Part shown: positions 1 to 8,091 of the stretch, piece after piece
How positions within the stretch are numbered: position 1 is the first letter of the stretch
Layout: every line of letters begins with the position of its first letter
Assembly (NCBI RefSeq): GCF_001905595.1
Contig: NZ_LIXI01000007.1
Coordinates: 124,001-188,000, forward strand
Length of the DNA: 64,000 bases
Direction: 5' to 3'
Source of the DNA: Streptomyces sp. CB00316
GTDB taxonomy: Bacteria; Actinomycetota; Actinomycetes; Streptomycetales; Streptomycetaceae
Program-made: the position numbers and the translations under genes
The notes under the pieces: generated by a model
Seen by the model: only the letters and a program-made list of their open reading frames with translations
Database searches by the model: none
Told to the model about the DNA's origin: nothing

Positions 1-54
1 GCTTTAGCTGCGGCGAGAGTCTTTTGCCTCCCTGCCGCTCAATCTCGGGAGGGG

Positions 55-71
55 CAGGGGGTCACCCCCTG
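55..71. terminator. Hairpin just past the HNH stop codon
   Basis: A perfect 7-bp inverted repeat CAGGGGG / CCCCCTG with a 3-base loop starts two bases beyond the HNH stop codon. No T-run follows on either strand, so this is a stem-loop of the non-U-tract kind common in Streptomyces rather than a classical terminator. Confidence 0.35.
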
Positions 72-72
72 G

Positions 73-469
73 TCAGAACGGCGGACGCTCGGCCGATTCG
101 CGGCGTGAACGTGCTTCGGCAGCAAATCCGCTTGGTTGATTACGTGCGGTCTCGCGGTTACGGCACGCGACGCACAGCGGACGCAGATGCTTTGCCGCAT
201 CAGGATTCGGCTCATTCCGAGCGATCAACTCGCGTCGGCTCAAGGGGAAATGGTCGGCGACGTTCGCCAACTGTCCGCAGAGCACGCACCAAGGGTTCGC
301 GTACAGGTACGCGCGCCGGATGCGCTGCCAACGGGTGGTATAGACAGCTCCACCGCGCGCCGCACGGTCCGCGTTCGCTTCCCTGGTGTGCTTCGGACAG
401 CGACCACCACGGGGGGGTCAGTTCGGAGCACCCGGGGATAGAGCAAGGGGGGCGGGGTCTGCGGGGCAT
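73..469 (-). pseudogene. HNH endonuclease, phage type, single-base frameshift
   Basis: An HNH nuclease of the kind found beside cos and terminase genes in Streptomyces phages. The N-terminus (ATG at 469) reads MPRRPRPPC..PGCSELTP with the zinc-knuckle cysteines. The rest is in another frame and reads GGRCPKH..., TTRWQRIRRAYLYANPWCVLCGQ, then the HNH core CGQLANVADHFPLSRREL and LCVACRNRE. The switch falls in a run of seven C on the minus strand (positions 411-417). Six C would give an uninterrupted protein of 131 residues. Everything else is intact, so this is either a recent frameshift or a sequencing error in the homopolymer. The gene lies at the downstream end of a minus-strand phage gene string; terminase genes would be expected to the left, outside the window. 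The family call is strong from the motif order; whether it is functional is not decidable here. Confidence 0.75.
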
Positions 470-712
470 GTGGGACCCTCCGCTGGGAGTGGGGTTCTGC
501 ACACAAGCTGACACTGGCCCTCGGTCCCCGTGGTCCACTGCCGCTATGACATCGAAGTAGCAGGCAGAGACGCACCCCGCAGTTGAACTCCGTTGCGGCG
601 GACTCCACTTGACCGTCCAACGCGTTCCCGGATGGCTGGTGGCAGCCCTCGCCACAGCCACAGGAAGCGGACTCGCAGCGTGGCTCACGTCGCGGTGAGC
701 GCTCTGGACCAT

Positions 713-781
713 GTAGCGCCCCCCTGCCGTCAACCCCGGGCATCCGGGTTTCGGGCAGGGGGTACGGGGCTTACGCGGCAT
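713..781 (-). pseudogene. Truncated second copy of the HNH N-terminus
   Basis: From an ATG at 781 the minus strand reads MPRKPRTPCPKPGCPGLTAG, clearly related to the first residues of the frameshifted HNH gene about 310 bp downstream (MPRRPRPPC..PGC). After GGRY the HNH homology stops. The open frame continues in the same phase into the intact HNH start, but the intervening about 240 bases have no recognisable domain. It looks like a partial duplication or the remnant of an older HNH copy. The start overlaps the end of the preceding small gene by about 11 bases, as is usual in phage gene strings. Confidence 0.5.
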
Positions 782-1010
782 GGGGGCCATTCGGAGGGAT
801 CACCGAGGGATCGATCGGAGTTCCGTCCGGGTGGCGGGGTGTGAGGTCGATAACCGTGAGCCGGCCAGCGTGCCGCATCTGCTGAACTCCCCTCGGCATT
901 ATTGTCTCTGCGTCCGTTGCCGTGTCGGCCCACGCGGGCCGCCCCTGCTCATCACGGGGGAAGTACGGGTAATCCCCGTCCGGTCCGGGGTCGAGTGCGT
1001 CTGTAGCCAT
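771..1010 (-). CDS. Hypothetical phage-type protein, 79 aa
   Basis: A 79-residue soluble acidic protein (MATDALDPGPDGDYPYFPRDEQGRP at the start is rich in Asp, Pro and aromatic residues). No signal peptide, membrane segment or domain that I recognise. The ATG at 1010 has GGAAGGG six bases upstream and follows the stop codon of the preceding coiled-coil gene by two bases, so the pair is probably translated as an operon. Its end overlaps the start of the truncated HNH copy. Position and spacing, rather than homology, support it as a real gene. Function unknown. Confidence 0.6.
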   Translation of the reverse strand: MATDALDPGPDGDYPYFPRDEQGRPAWADTATDAETIMPRGVQQMRHAGRLTVIDLTPRHPDGTPIDPSVIPPNGPHAA

Positions 1011-1012
1011 TT

Positions 1013-1513
1013 CTAACCCTTCCGGGAAACGTGGTCCTCGCGTGACTGTGTCACTTCCTCGGCGAACTGGGCCCCGAGTTCGGCCGCCTGCTTTTCAACC
1101 GCCTGCTGAATCTCGTCCAGCATCTGCGAGTCGTACCAGCGCTGTTCGGGAACCGTGTTCGGTTCGCCGATAGACCGCTGTGCCCGCTGGGCTTCGGTCA
1201 GCACGTGGCTCCGCCGGTAACGAGCCGCGCGGAACTCTACGTACGCGGCAAACCACGGCTCGGCCGACAGTGCCTGAATGAACCGCTCTCGGGCGTCATC
1301 GCCGGAGTGGGCAGCTTCCTCCGCTCGCGCACCCCAAGACTCCACAAATTCACGGTCGTAGACCGCCCCGCGCTCGGCCCTGCGAGCCTTTTCGGATTCC
1401 TGCGCCGCTTCCAACTGTGCCTGAGCGTCAGCGATCGGAGCGGAGAGCTTTTCTGCCTGAGCCTGGAGTTTGGCGACCCGCTCGGCAGCCTTCTGAATTT
1501 CGTTGTTGGTCAT
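1013..1513 (-). CDS. Coiled-coil hypothetical phage protein, 166 aa
   Basis: The first about 45 residues form a strong heptad pattern (IQKAAERVAKLQAQAEKLSA, then QAQLEAAQESEKARR), predicting a coiled coil. The rest is helical and charged and contains SAEPWFAAYVEFRAARYRR and PEQRWYDSQMLDEIQQAV. I chose the ATG at 1513 because GAAGGG lies about ten bases upstream; an in-frame GTG at 1525 lacks an RBS. The ATG begins one base before the stop codon of the preceding gene ends, so the two are likely translationally coupled. No catalytic motif is visible. It resembles uncharacterised helical proteins of Streptomyces phages; function not assigned. Confidence 0.65.
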   Translation of the reverse strand: MTNNEIQKAAERVAKLQAQAEKLSAPIADAQAQLEAAQESEKARRAERGAVYDREFVESWGARAEEAAHSGDDARERFIQALSAEPWFAAYVEFRAARYRRSHVLTEAQRAQRSIGEPNTVPEQRWYDSQMLDEIQQAVEKQAAELGAQFAEEVTQSREDHVSRKG

Positions 1514-1514
1514 A

Positions 1515-1751
1515 TCAGTTGGCACCCTTCGTCACGTCGCGGCCGTGCTCGGCTGCAATCTTCTTGTCGTTCTCGTAGTAGCCAAGGCTCATCCGGGTAG
1601 ACGTGCCGAGCATTTCGAACACCGCGGGACGCGAGTCACGCAGTGCGGCGAGTTCTTCCATTCGCTCGTCCCACTTGAATGTGTCAGCACAGTTTTGGCC
1701 CTTGTCGCGCTTCCCGTCCAGGAATTCGGCGCGGCTGAGATATTCGTTCAT
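1515..1751 (-). CDS. Hypothetical phage-type protein, 78 aa
   Basis: A 78-residue soluble protein beginning MNEYLSRAEFLDGKRDKG and ending HGRDVTKGAN. ATG at 1751 is preferred to the upstream start at 1799 because a GTGGAG ribosome-binding site sits about nine bases before it and because the longer version would run through a terminator hairpin. It heads a three-gene string (this gene, the coiled-coil gene, the 79-aa gene) leading to the HNH pseudogene. No domain recognised. It contains a single Cys and no membrane segment. Confidence 0.6.
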   Translation of the reverse strand: MNEYLSRAEFLDGKRDKGQNCADTFKWDERMEELAALRDSRPAVFEMLGTSTRMSLGYYENDKKIAAEHGRDVTKGAN

Positions 1752-1775
1752 GGTTTTTTCTCCACTGTCCGGGCA

Positions 1776-1807
1776 TGAAAAAGCCCCTGCGTATGGCACG
1801 TCAGGGG
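1776..1807 (-). terminator. Rho-independent terminator in the phage remnant
   Basis: On the minus strand CAGGGG and CCCCTG arms, extended by ACG/CGT with one bulged base, enclose a short loop and are followed directly by GCTTTTTC. This is a classical hairpin plus U-tract. It would stop transcription arriving from the integrase side about 25 bases before the ATG of the 78-aa gene, so that string needs its own entry or readthrough. Confidence 0.7.
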
Positions 1808-2003
1808 TTCGTGATTGAAGTTCTGGAATTATGGGGGCGTGTGTCCCTACGCGGAAACCGCTTGCGGGGTGCTGATCAGTGCACGCGCGTTTCGTTTTCT
1901 CCTAGGTTTTCTAGACGCATCCGAAAAAACGGGTAGAACCGTCATTCCGTCATGGCATCCCCGCTGATCATCGAAGCCGCGTATGCCCGTCTGCGGGCAC
2001 GCC

Positions 2004-2040
2004 AGAGCCCCGGCAGCACACAGGGGCCGTCCGGGGCTCT
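2004..2040 (-). terminator. Stem-loop after the integrase remnant
   Basis: Perfect 10-bp arms AGAGCCCCGG / CCGGGGCTCT around a 17-base loop, about 25 bases past the stop of the last integrase frame. No T-run follows. Between here and the U-tract terminator (roughly 1810-2000) I see no supportable gene; the stretch is relatively AT-rich around 1895-1945. Confidence 0.4.
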
Positions 2041-2065
2041 TAAGGGGCGTAGCGGGCGCGTGGTG

Positions 2066-3122
2066 CTACGCGGCCACCAGTTCGCGGACCGGCTCGGCGA
2101 CCAGTTCACGGGCTGGCTCGACCAGGCGCACGGACGCGCCCTCGGTGGGGGAGTCTCCGCGTACCACGGACTCAAGCGCCGACACCTCTCCCGCGAGGGC
2201 TTCCGCTGCGGGGTCCAGCTCACCGCGCATGGTGAAGTCCACGCGCCGTACGTCGAGCTTGCGCCATCCGCCACGGACACCGCGCCGCACGTCGAGCCGG
2301 ACCCCCGCTTCAATGAGCATCGCGCGTCGCCCCGCCGTGTCCTTCTCGGCCCACTCGTCGGCGAACACCTTCGGCGTCGCGCACGGGGCGTCCCTCCCTG
2401 GAAGCAGCCGAAAAGGTCGACCCGCAACGCATCGTCACACCGACCGGCCGCATACCACGTTGGCGGAGTTCGAGGAGCACCAGCGCGCGTCCGTGTCCGT
2501 GCGTTCCTTGTTGTCGATGCTGCGGGCGCAACTCGGGCTCGGGGTCGTACCCCGGAATCTCGACTACGTGGATTGCCGAAACGGTCGTCCCTTCCAACAG
2601 CTCACGGACGATCCGTTCAATGACCTTTACCGCGTCGGGGTCCGGTACGAGCGTCCACCCGATACCGCCGAACTCTGCGGCCATGGGGGCGGGCATGTAG
2701 CCGTACGGGGGACGACCACCCCCGCGCCACCGGAGCGGCATCCGGCGGATGGCTGCCATGGCCCCGGTAACGCGGTCCTTGATGCTCTGCGACTCCACTT
2801 GTGCCGCAAAGGCGAGCATCATCATTTGGAACTCGGCCATGGGGTCCACGGGGTTCCGGAAGTCAAAGACGAGCTTGCCCCCGCCAATGCCCTCGGCGAA
2901 GACGAGCATCTTCCGGTGGTCACGAGCCCACTTCGCAAGCTCGTGCATGTGCGCCATGGACCGGATAGCGCGGTCGAAGCGCCACCAGACAAGCGCGTCG
3001 TACTCGTCGGGCCGGTTGAGCCATCCGCCGAGTTCCGGACGGTCGAACGGTCCGAACGTGGACGCGCTCACGTCCAGGTCTACGGCCTCGCGGAGCGCGT
3101 CACCGGACCCGAAGGGGTGCAC
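2066..3122 (-). pseudogene. Decayed large serine recombinase (integrase)
   Basis: Serine integrase catalysing site-specific integration of a phage or integrative element. The longest frame (GTG at 3122) carries the later part of the resolvase domain: DEYDALVWWRFDRAIRSMAH, then MLVFAEG, FQMMMLAFAAQVESQSIKDR and GGRPPYGYMPAP, as in this family. The N-terminus with the catalytic serine is absent, and an in-frame stop lies two codons upstream. After TTVSAI the frames drift: RWCSSNSANVV, REGRPVRDAEGV and the C-terminal WAEKDTAGRRAMLIEAGVRL..GVRGGWRKLDVRRV (about 2066-2368) occur in different frames. The zinc-ribbon region between them has been lost. With the start, the middle and the phase all damaged, the protein cannot be active. 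It marks one end of the element whose other genes lie leftward. Confidence 0.8.
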
Positions 3123-3194
3123 TGTTCATGCTCCCCGTAGGGACCGAGGGATTCCCGCTACCGGGCTTGACCAGGACCGATGCCACCATGCTGC

Positions 3195-3222
3195 ACACTC
3201 CAGAACCTCTAGTTCTGAGTGT
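3195..3222. other. Imperfect dyad between integrase remnant and chromosome; possible att site
   Basis: Arms ACACTC-AGAAC and GTTCT-GAGTGT (left arm with one extra C) flank the 5-base spacer CTCTA. Dyads of this size next to a serine integrase gene are typical of att crossover sites, and this one sits where element-type sequence gives way to a normal chromosomal gene. It could equally be a promoter operator or a weak terminator. The other att half is not in the window, so the assignment is inference. Confidence 0.3.
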
Positions 3223-3299
3223 TGGGAGACACCGAGGGCAACCGCTTCTGCGTCATCGACACGACCCACGGCGGCTGACGGGCCCCGGGCATCCCGGCG

Positions 3300-4139
3300 T
3301 CAGAGGATGACCTGGTCCGTGCCCTGCTCCAGCTTGCTGATCGCGGCCCGGCAGGCTCCGACGAAGCGGTCGAAGACCGGGGTCGTGCTGCCGGCCCGGC
3401 CCGCCCGGGTGTTGTTCGTGAACATGGCGGCGCGCAGCTCCGTGGTGAGCTCCAGCTGACCGCCCTTGGACAGCATGGTGCGGTTGACGGGGTTGGCGGG
3501 GTTGACGCCTGCCAGGTCGGGCGTCTCGTTCCCGTCCCGCCAGGCGATGCCCACCTGGTCGAACTCGGCCTTGAGCAGGGTCTTGAAGCGGGTGTTGAGC
3601 CCGCCGACCACCACGGCCTGCGGGACGGTGCCCGCCTGCGCCGCCGTACAGCCGTGCAGGCTCAGGACGTTGAGGCTGCCGGCCGCCATGGAGATCGCCA
3701 CGTGGTCGTCGCAGTTCTTGGCGGTGACGTGCAGATCGCGGTTGCCCGAGGAGCGCAGCCCCTCGAACATCCAGTAGTCGTGCACCCCGTGGCCGTCCTG
3801 GAGCGGGGCGAGCGTGGCCGGGTGGTAGCCGGCTATGCCGAGGCAGAGTTCGGAGGTGCCGGTCTCGATGCCGCCGCCGTGCAGGGCCATGACGGTGGTC
3901 CGGTTGTACGGGTACCTCTGCGGCGTCGAGTGGTCGGCGTACTCGTGTCTCTTGTAGCGGCGGGCGAACTCGACGCCCTCCTGTCCGGCGAGCTTCTTGT
4001 AGAGGTCGGTGTTGGAGGTGTAGGTGTCCAGATCGTCCGTGGCGTGCGCCGGGGTCGCGGTGAGCGAGCCGAGCAGCGGACCGCTGACGGCGGCGGTGGC
4101 CAGGGCGGTGAGGACCGTACGACGGTGGGTGAAGGTCAT
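3300..4139 (-). CDS. Exported poly-gamma-glutamate hydrolase-family protein
   Basis: Matches the PghP/YjqB-like family of zinc-dependent poly-gamma-glutamate hydrolases. The motif ALHGGGIETGTSEL (about residues 85-97) supplies the His and Glu metal ligands; a downstream HDYWMFEGL, LHVTAKNCDD and LSLHGCTA complete the family pattern. The N-terminus HRRTVLTALATAA with a following AHA cleavage site is a twin-arginine-like signal, so the enzyme should act outside the cell, on gamma-linked glutamate polymers. I take the ATG at 4139; a GTG two codons upstream is also open, and neither has a good RBS. It is the first ordinary chromosomal gene after the phage remnant. The last gene in this orientation before the remnant, it may have been the insertion neighbour. 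Confidence 0.75.
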   Translation of the reverse strand: MTFTHRRTVLTALATAAVSGPLLGSLTATPAHATDDLDTYTSNTDLYKKLAGQEGVEFARRYKRHEYADHSTPQRYPYNRTTVMALHGGGIETGTSELCLGIAGYHPATLAPLQDGHGVHDYWMFEGLRSSGNRDLHVTAKNCDDHVAISMAAGSLNVLSLHGCTAAQAGTVPQAVVVGGLNTRFKTLLKAEFDQVGIAWRDGNETPDLAGVNPANPVNRTMLSKGGQLELTTELRAAMFTNNTRAGRAGSTTPVFDRFVGACRAAISKLEQGTDQVIL

Positions 4140-4196
4140 GATCACTATCGTCGCCGACAGCGGTCCGGCTGCCCAGGAGGCCGGTTGTGCCGTCCG

Positions 4197-5726
4197 TCAC
4201 GGGCCGGGGCGCACATCCCGCTCCAGGAAGGGCTCCAGCAGCCCGGGGACGGCCTCGGCGGCGAAGGTGAGGCCCTCGGACACGTCGGTGTCGTACGCCG
4301 AGTACACGCCCCCTCCGGCGGCCGTGGTCGCCGTGAGGGTGAGCAGCCCCGCCCGCCGCTGGAAGTACGACTGCCTGACGGTCCAGCCGATCACCCCGGC
4401 CCGCTCCAGGGCGGCGGTGGAGCGGCGGAGCGTGCCGGATCGGGTGACCAGGTAGCGGCCGGAGAGCGCGTGGCCCAGGTTCCGGTAAGCGTCCAGCGCC
4501 AGCGCCACCGCGAGCGGCGGGAACACCACCGCGCAGCCGAGCGCGATCCACAGGAGTACGGGGGTGAGGAGCGCCCCGAGGAGGGTGAGCAGCAGGACCG
4601 GGGCGAGGGCGGCGGCGAGCGACCAGCGCAGCCGGCGGCCACGGGCGGCACGTGGGTGGCGGGTCAGCGGGGCGCCGGTCGGGGTGGCCTCCTCGCGCAG
4701 TATCGCGGCGGCGACGGAGTCGGCCAGCGGGCGCGGCACGGCCGGGAGGACCGTGTTGTGGTCGGCGTTCTTGGACTCGCTGTCCTGGGCGAGCCCGGTG
4801 GTGATGGCGTCCAGCCGGGCGGCGCCGACCATCCGTACGCCGAGGGGTTCGACCAGGTCGACTCCGCGCAGCCGGGCCTCCTCGACGGAGATGGACCGGG
4901 AGGTGAACAGCCCGCGCCGGACCCGGATGGTGCCGCCGGGCTCGCGCTCCAGGCGGTAGTTCCACCACATCTCGATCCAGAGGCCGAGGGCCCCGACCAC
5001 ACCCGCGACCAGGGCGGCCGCGACGAGGATGACGATCACCCACAGGAGCGGGGTCTCCTGGAAGCGGTCGCCGAGCCAGGCGATGACCTCGCCCTGGGCC
5101 CCCACCCAGTCGCTGATCTGCATGACGGCACCGACGGCCGCGCCGCCGAGCATGGGGGCGACGAAGGAGACCGGTGCGTAGCGGATCCAGCGCGGGTCCA
5201 GCGTGGCCAGTTCGCCGTCGCGGTGCATCCCGGGCTGCGGGGTGGTGGCGCGTTCCAGCAGGAGGCGGCGGAGCCGTTCGCCCTCGGCGCGGGTGACCGG
5301 GTCCAGCTCCAGGGTGGAGTCGCTGCCGTGCTCGCCGGTGCCGATCCTGACGGTGACGAGGCCCAGGAGGCGCAGCAGCAGGTTGGCGGTGAGGTCGACG
5401 GTGCGGATCCGTGTCCGGGCCAGGGAGCGGCGCTTGACGAGGAGGAGGCCGGTGTGGAGGTCGACGCGCTCCTCGCCGATCCGGTAGCGGGTGCGGTGCC
5501 AGCGGACCCGGTCGGCGCCCGCCGCGACGCCGATGGCTCCGGCGGCCGCGGCGAGCGCCCAGAGCACCGCGCCGGGGAGCCCCAGCCAGCGGGCGAGGCC
5601 GAGGGTGGCGGGCACGGCGGCGCCCGCGACGACGCCCGCCACGACGAGGGCGGTGACCCAGACCGTACGGGGGTCGAGGCGGCGCCAGCCGTCCGCGGGG
5701 GCGTACGGGGATTGCGGGGTGCTCAT
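4197..5726 (-). CDS. PH-domain membrane protein (YdbT-like)
   Basis: A 509-residue integral membrane protein of the bacterial PH (bPH2) YdbT type. Two hydrophobic hairpins near the N-terminus (about residues 23-62) precede the first PH-like segment (YRIGEERVDLHTGLLLVKRR..ARTRIRTVDLT). A second membrane pair and PH unit follow around residues 180-290, and a third near the C-terminus (SGRYLVTRSGTLRRSTAALE, QSYFQRRAGLLTLT). The start ATG overlaps the stop of the upstream PH-domain gene in an ATGA arrangement, so the two are translationally coupled. YdbS/YdbT pairs are conserved in Gram-positives; roles in membrane stress and resistance to some antimicrobials have been reported for Bacillus, but the molecular activity is unclear. 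Confidence 0.75.
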   Translation of the reverse strand: MSTPQSPYAPADGWRRLDPRTVWVTALVVAGVVAGAAVPATLGLARWLGLPGAVLWALAAAAGAIGVAAGADRVRWHRTRYRIGEERVDLHTGLLLVKRRSLARTRIRTVDLTANLLLRLLGLVTVRIGTGEHGSDSTLELDPVTRAEGERLRRLLLERATTPQPGMHRDGELATLDPRWIRYAPVSFVAPMLGGAAVGAVMQISDWVGAQGEVIAWLGDRFQETPLLWVIVILVAAALVAGVVGALGLWIEMWWNYRLEREPGGTIRVRRGLFTSRSISVEEARLRGVDLVEPLGVRMVGAARLDAITTGLAQDSESKNADHNTVLPAVPRPLADSVAAAILREEATPTGAPLTRHPRAARGRRLRWSLAAALAPVLLLTLLGALLTPVLLWIALGCAVVFPPLAVALALDAYRNLGHALSGRYLVTRSGTLRRSTAALERAGVIGWTVRQSYFQRRAGLLTLTATTAAGGGVYSAYDTDVSEGLTFAAEAVPGLLEPFLERDVRPGP

Positions 5727-6232
5727 GTGGCGTCGCCGGGGGTGTCACGGGTGATGCGGGTGAGCCGTTCGGCCAGTTCGGCGGCGATCTCGTGGTCCAG
5801 GCCCTCGATCCGTACCGCGCCCTTGGAGGATGCGGTGGTGACCGTGACGGTGGCGAGCCGGTAGAGCTGTTCCAGCGGGCCGCGCACCGTGTCCACGGTC
5901 TGGATCCGGGACATCGGCGCGATCCGCCACTCCTGCCGGAAGAACCCGGTGCGTACGTACACCGCGTCCTGAGTGACCTCCCAGCGATGGGTGCGGAACC
6001 ACCAGAGCGGGAGGAGGACGGCGGCCGCCGCGCCCGCCGCGGCGAGGACCGCGGCGGGCAGCAGCAGCCAGAGGCGGGCGGGTTCGATCACCGCGCCCAG
6101 GACGGCCAGCGGGAGGACGGGGACCGCCGTCATCAGCAGCCACTGGACCCGCCACCAGCTCACGACCCGCTCGTTCAGCGTGTTGCGCGGCGGCCGCAGC
6201 CGTACCGTCGCCGTCCCCTCCCCCGCCGGCAT
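5723..6232 (-). CDS. PH-domain membrane protein (YdbS-like)
   Basis: A 169-residue protein with two membrane helices (about residues 25-70, WLLMTAVPVLPLAVLGAVI and a following Ala-rich helix) and one bPH2 domain (WEVTQDAVYVRTGFFRQEWR, MSRIQTVDTVRGPLEQL, VTVTTASSKGAVRIEGL). I start it at the ATG at 6232, five bases after the pgi stop codon; the longer frame to 6310 overlaps pgi and begins with a proline-rich shadow. Its stop overlaps the start of the YdbT-like gene, so they form a coupled pair, probably a complex in the membrane. Confidence 0.75.
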   Translation of the reverse strand: MPAGEGTATVRLRPPRNTLNERVVSWWRVQWLLMTAVPVLPLAVLGAVIEPARLWLLLPAAVLAAAGAAAAVLLPLWWFRTHRWEVTQDAVYVRTGFFRQEWRIAPMSRIQTVDTVRGPLEQLYRLATVTVTTASSKGAVRIEGLDHEIAAELAERLTRITRDTPGDAT

Positions 6233-6236
6233 GGGC

Positions 6237-7889
6237 TCAGCGCCCCCGCAGCGTGCGGTAGGCGGAGACCAGGGCGGCGGTGGAGCTGTCGAGCTCCCCG
6301 GTGGAGGCATCCCCGGTCAGGACGGGCTCGATCTTCTTGGCGAGGACCTTGCCGAGTTCGACGCCCCACTGGTCGAAGGAGTCGATGTTCCAGATGGCGC
6401 CCTGGACGAAGACCTTGTGCTCGTAGAGCGCGATGAGCTGGCCGAGGACCGAGGGGGTCAGCTTGTCGGCGAGGATCGTCGTCGTCGGGTGGTTGCCCCG
6501 GAACGTCTTGTGCGGGACGAGCTCCTCGGGCACGCCCTCCGCGCGTACCTCGTCGGGCGTCTTGCCGAAGGCGAGCGCCTGGGTCTGGGCGAAGAAGTTG
6601 GCCATCAGCAGGTCGTGCTGGGCGATCAGGCCGGGCAGCAGGTCGTGGACCGGGGCGGCGAAGCCGATGAAGTCCGCCGGGATCAGCTTGGTGCCCTGGT
6701 GGATCAACTGGTAGTACGCGTGCTGCCCGTTGGTGCCGGGGGTGCCCCAGACGACCGGTCCGGTCTGCCAGTCGACGCGGTCGCCCTCGCGGTCGACGGA
6801 CTTGCCGTTGGACTCCATGTCGAGCTGCTGGAGGTACGCGGTGAACTTCGACAGGTAGTGGCTGTAGGGCAGCACCGCGTGCGACTGGGCGTCGAAGAAG
6901 TTGCCGTACCAGACGCCGAGCAGGCCGAGCAGGAGCGGGGCGTTCTCCTCGGCGGGGGCGGTGCGGAAGTGCTCGTCGACGAGGTGGAAGCCGTCGAGCA
7001 TCTCGCGGAAGCGGTCCGGGCCGATGGCGATCATCAGCGAGAGGCCGATCGCGGAGTCGTAGGAGTAGCGGCCGCCGACCCAGTCCCAGAACTCGAACAT
7101 GTTGGCCGTGTCGATGCCGAACTCTTCGACCTTCTCCGCGTTGGTCGACAGCGCCACGAAGTGCTTCGCGACGGCGTCCTGACCGGCCCGCAGCTCGGTG
7201 AGGAGCCAGTCGCGGGCGGAGGTGGCGTTGGTGATCGTCTCGATCGTGGTGAACGTCTTCGAGGCGACGATGAACAGCGTCTCCGCGGGGTCCAGGTCGC
7301 GGACCGCCTCGTGGAGGTCGGCGCCGTCGACGTTGGAGACGAACCGGACGGTGAGGGAGCGGTCCGTGAAGGAGCGCAGCACCTCGTACGCCATGGCGGG
7401 GCCGAGGTCGGAGCCGCCGATGCCGATGTTGACGATGTTCTTGACGGGCTTGCCGGTGTGGCCGGTCCACTCCCCCGCCCTGACCTTCTCGGCGAAGGCG
7501 GCCATCTTGTCCAGGACGGCGTGCACGGCGGGCACGACGTTCTCACCGTCGACCTCGATCACCGCTCCGCGCGGAGCGCGCAGCGCGGTGTGCAGGACGG
7601 CCCGGTCCTCGGTCGTGTTGATCTTCTCGCCGCGGAACATCGCGTCCCGCAGCCCGGCGACCCCGGTGGCGGCGGCGAGTTCACGCAGCAGGCGCAGCGT
7701 CTCGTCGGTGACCAGGTGCTTGGAGTAGTCGAGGTGGAGGTCGCCGACCCGGAGGGTGTAGGCGGTGCCCCGGTCCGGCTGCTGCGCGAACAGTTCGCGC
7801 AGCTGGGCCGCGCCGAACTCCTCACGGTGCTTGGCGAGAGCCGTCCACTCGGGGGTCTGGTTGAGCTTGGTTCGGCTTGCTGCGTTCAT
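6237..7889 (-). CDS. pgi: Glucose-6-phosphate isomerase
   Basis: Interconverts glucose 6-phosphate and fructose 6-phosphate in the cytoplasm. Full length (550 aa) for the bacterial PGI family. Visible signatures: IGIGGSDLGPAMAYE in the first sugar-isomerase domain, VGGRYSYDSAIGLSL (sugar phosphate binding), TPGTNGQHAYYQLIHQGTKL with the catalytic His, and SFDQWGVELGKVLAKK near the C-terminus with the active-site Lys. It is followed closely by the PH-domain pair and sits at the downstream end of the glycolytic block (gap, pgk, tpiA, secG, rbpA-like, pgi, all on the minus strand). A stem-loop separates it from the rbpA-like gene, so it probably has its own promoter in the 7890-8004 gap. Confidence 0.97.
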   Translation of the reverse strand: MNAASRTKLNQTPEWTALAKHREEFGAAQLRELFAQQPDRGTAYTLRVGDLHLDYSKHLVTDETLRLLRELAAATGVAGLRDAMFRGEKINTTEDRAVLHTALRAPRGAVIEVDGENVVPAVHAVLDKMAAFAEKVRAGEWTGHTGKPVKNIVNIGIGGSDLGPAMAYEVLRSFTDRSLTVRFVSNVDGADLHEAVRDLDPAETLFIVASKTFTTIETITNATSARDWLLTELRAGQDAVAKHFVALSTNAEKVEEFGIDTANMFEFWDWVGGRYSYDSAIGLSLMIAIGPDRFREMLDGFHLVDEHFRTAPAEENAPLLLGLLGVWYGNFFDAQSHAVLPYSHYLSKFTAYLQQLDMESNGKSVDREGDRVDWQTGPVVWGTPGTNGQHAYYQLIHQGTKLIPADFIGFAAPVHDLLPGLIAQHDLLMANFFAQTQALAFGKTPDEVRAEGVPEELVPHKTFRGNHPTTTILADKLTPSVLGQLIALYEHKVFVQGAIWNIDSFDQWGVELGKVLAKKIEPVLTGDASTGELDSSTAALVSAYRTLRGR

Positions 7890-8004
7890 CCCGGATATCA
7901 GCCCACTTCTTCTTGTACGTCAGCATCCCCGCTGCCCCTCCAACCTAATTGATCGAGGAGGCGGGTGGCGCGGACGCGGGCCACGGCGCGGAAAAGCAGT
8001 CCGA

Positions 8005-8027
8005 CCGGACACCCGTGGGGTGTCCGG
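8005..8027. terminator. Hairpin between rbpA-like gene and pgi
   Basis: Perfect 10-bp inverted repeat CCGGACACCC / GGGTGTCCGG with a GTG loop, in the 200-base gap downstream of the rbpA-like gene. No T-run; a typical Streptomyces intergenic stem-loop. Confidence 0.5.
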
Positions 8028-8091
8028 CCGGTGAACGACTGGGGTGGTTCGTGGAGCTGTACGGAACGTGGCGGTGCGGGATCTCGCCGTG

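Noticed and set aside
24..560. A 178-residue plus-strand frame at the left edge
   Set aside because: Antisense to the HNH gene; Arg/Gly/Ser-rich without motifs.
3181..3250. An intact integrase N-terminus just upstream of the remnant
   Set aside because: All three minus-strand frames were read here; none gives the family's YxRxS catalytic segment and stops occur within a few codons.
3253..5748. An 831-residue minus-strand frame
   Set aside because: Arg/Pro/His-rich out-of-frame shadow of the PH-domain and hydrolase genes.
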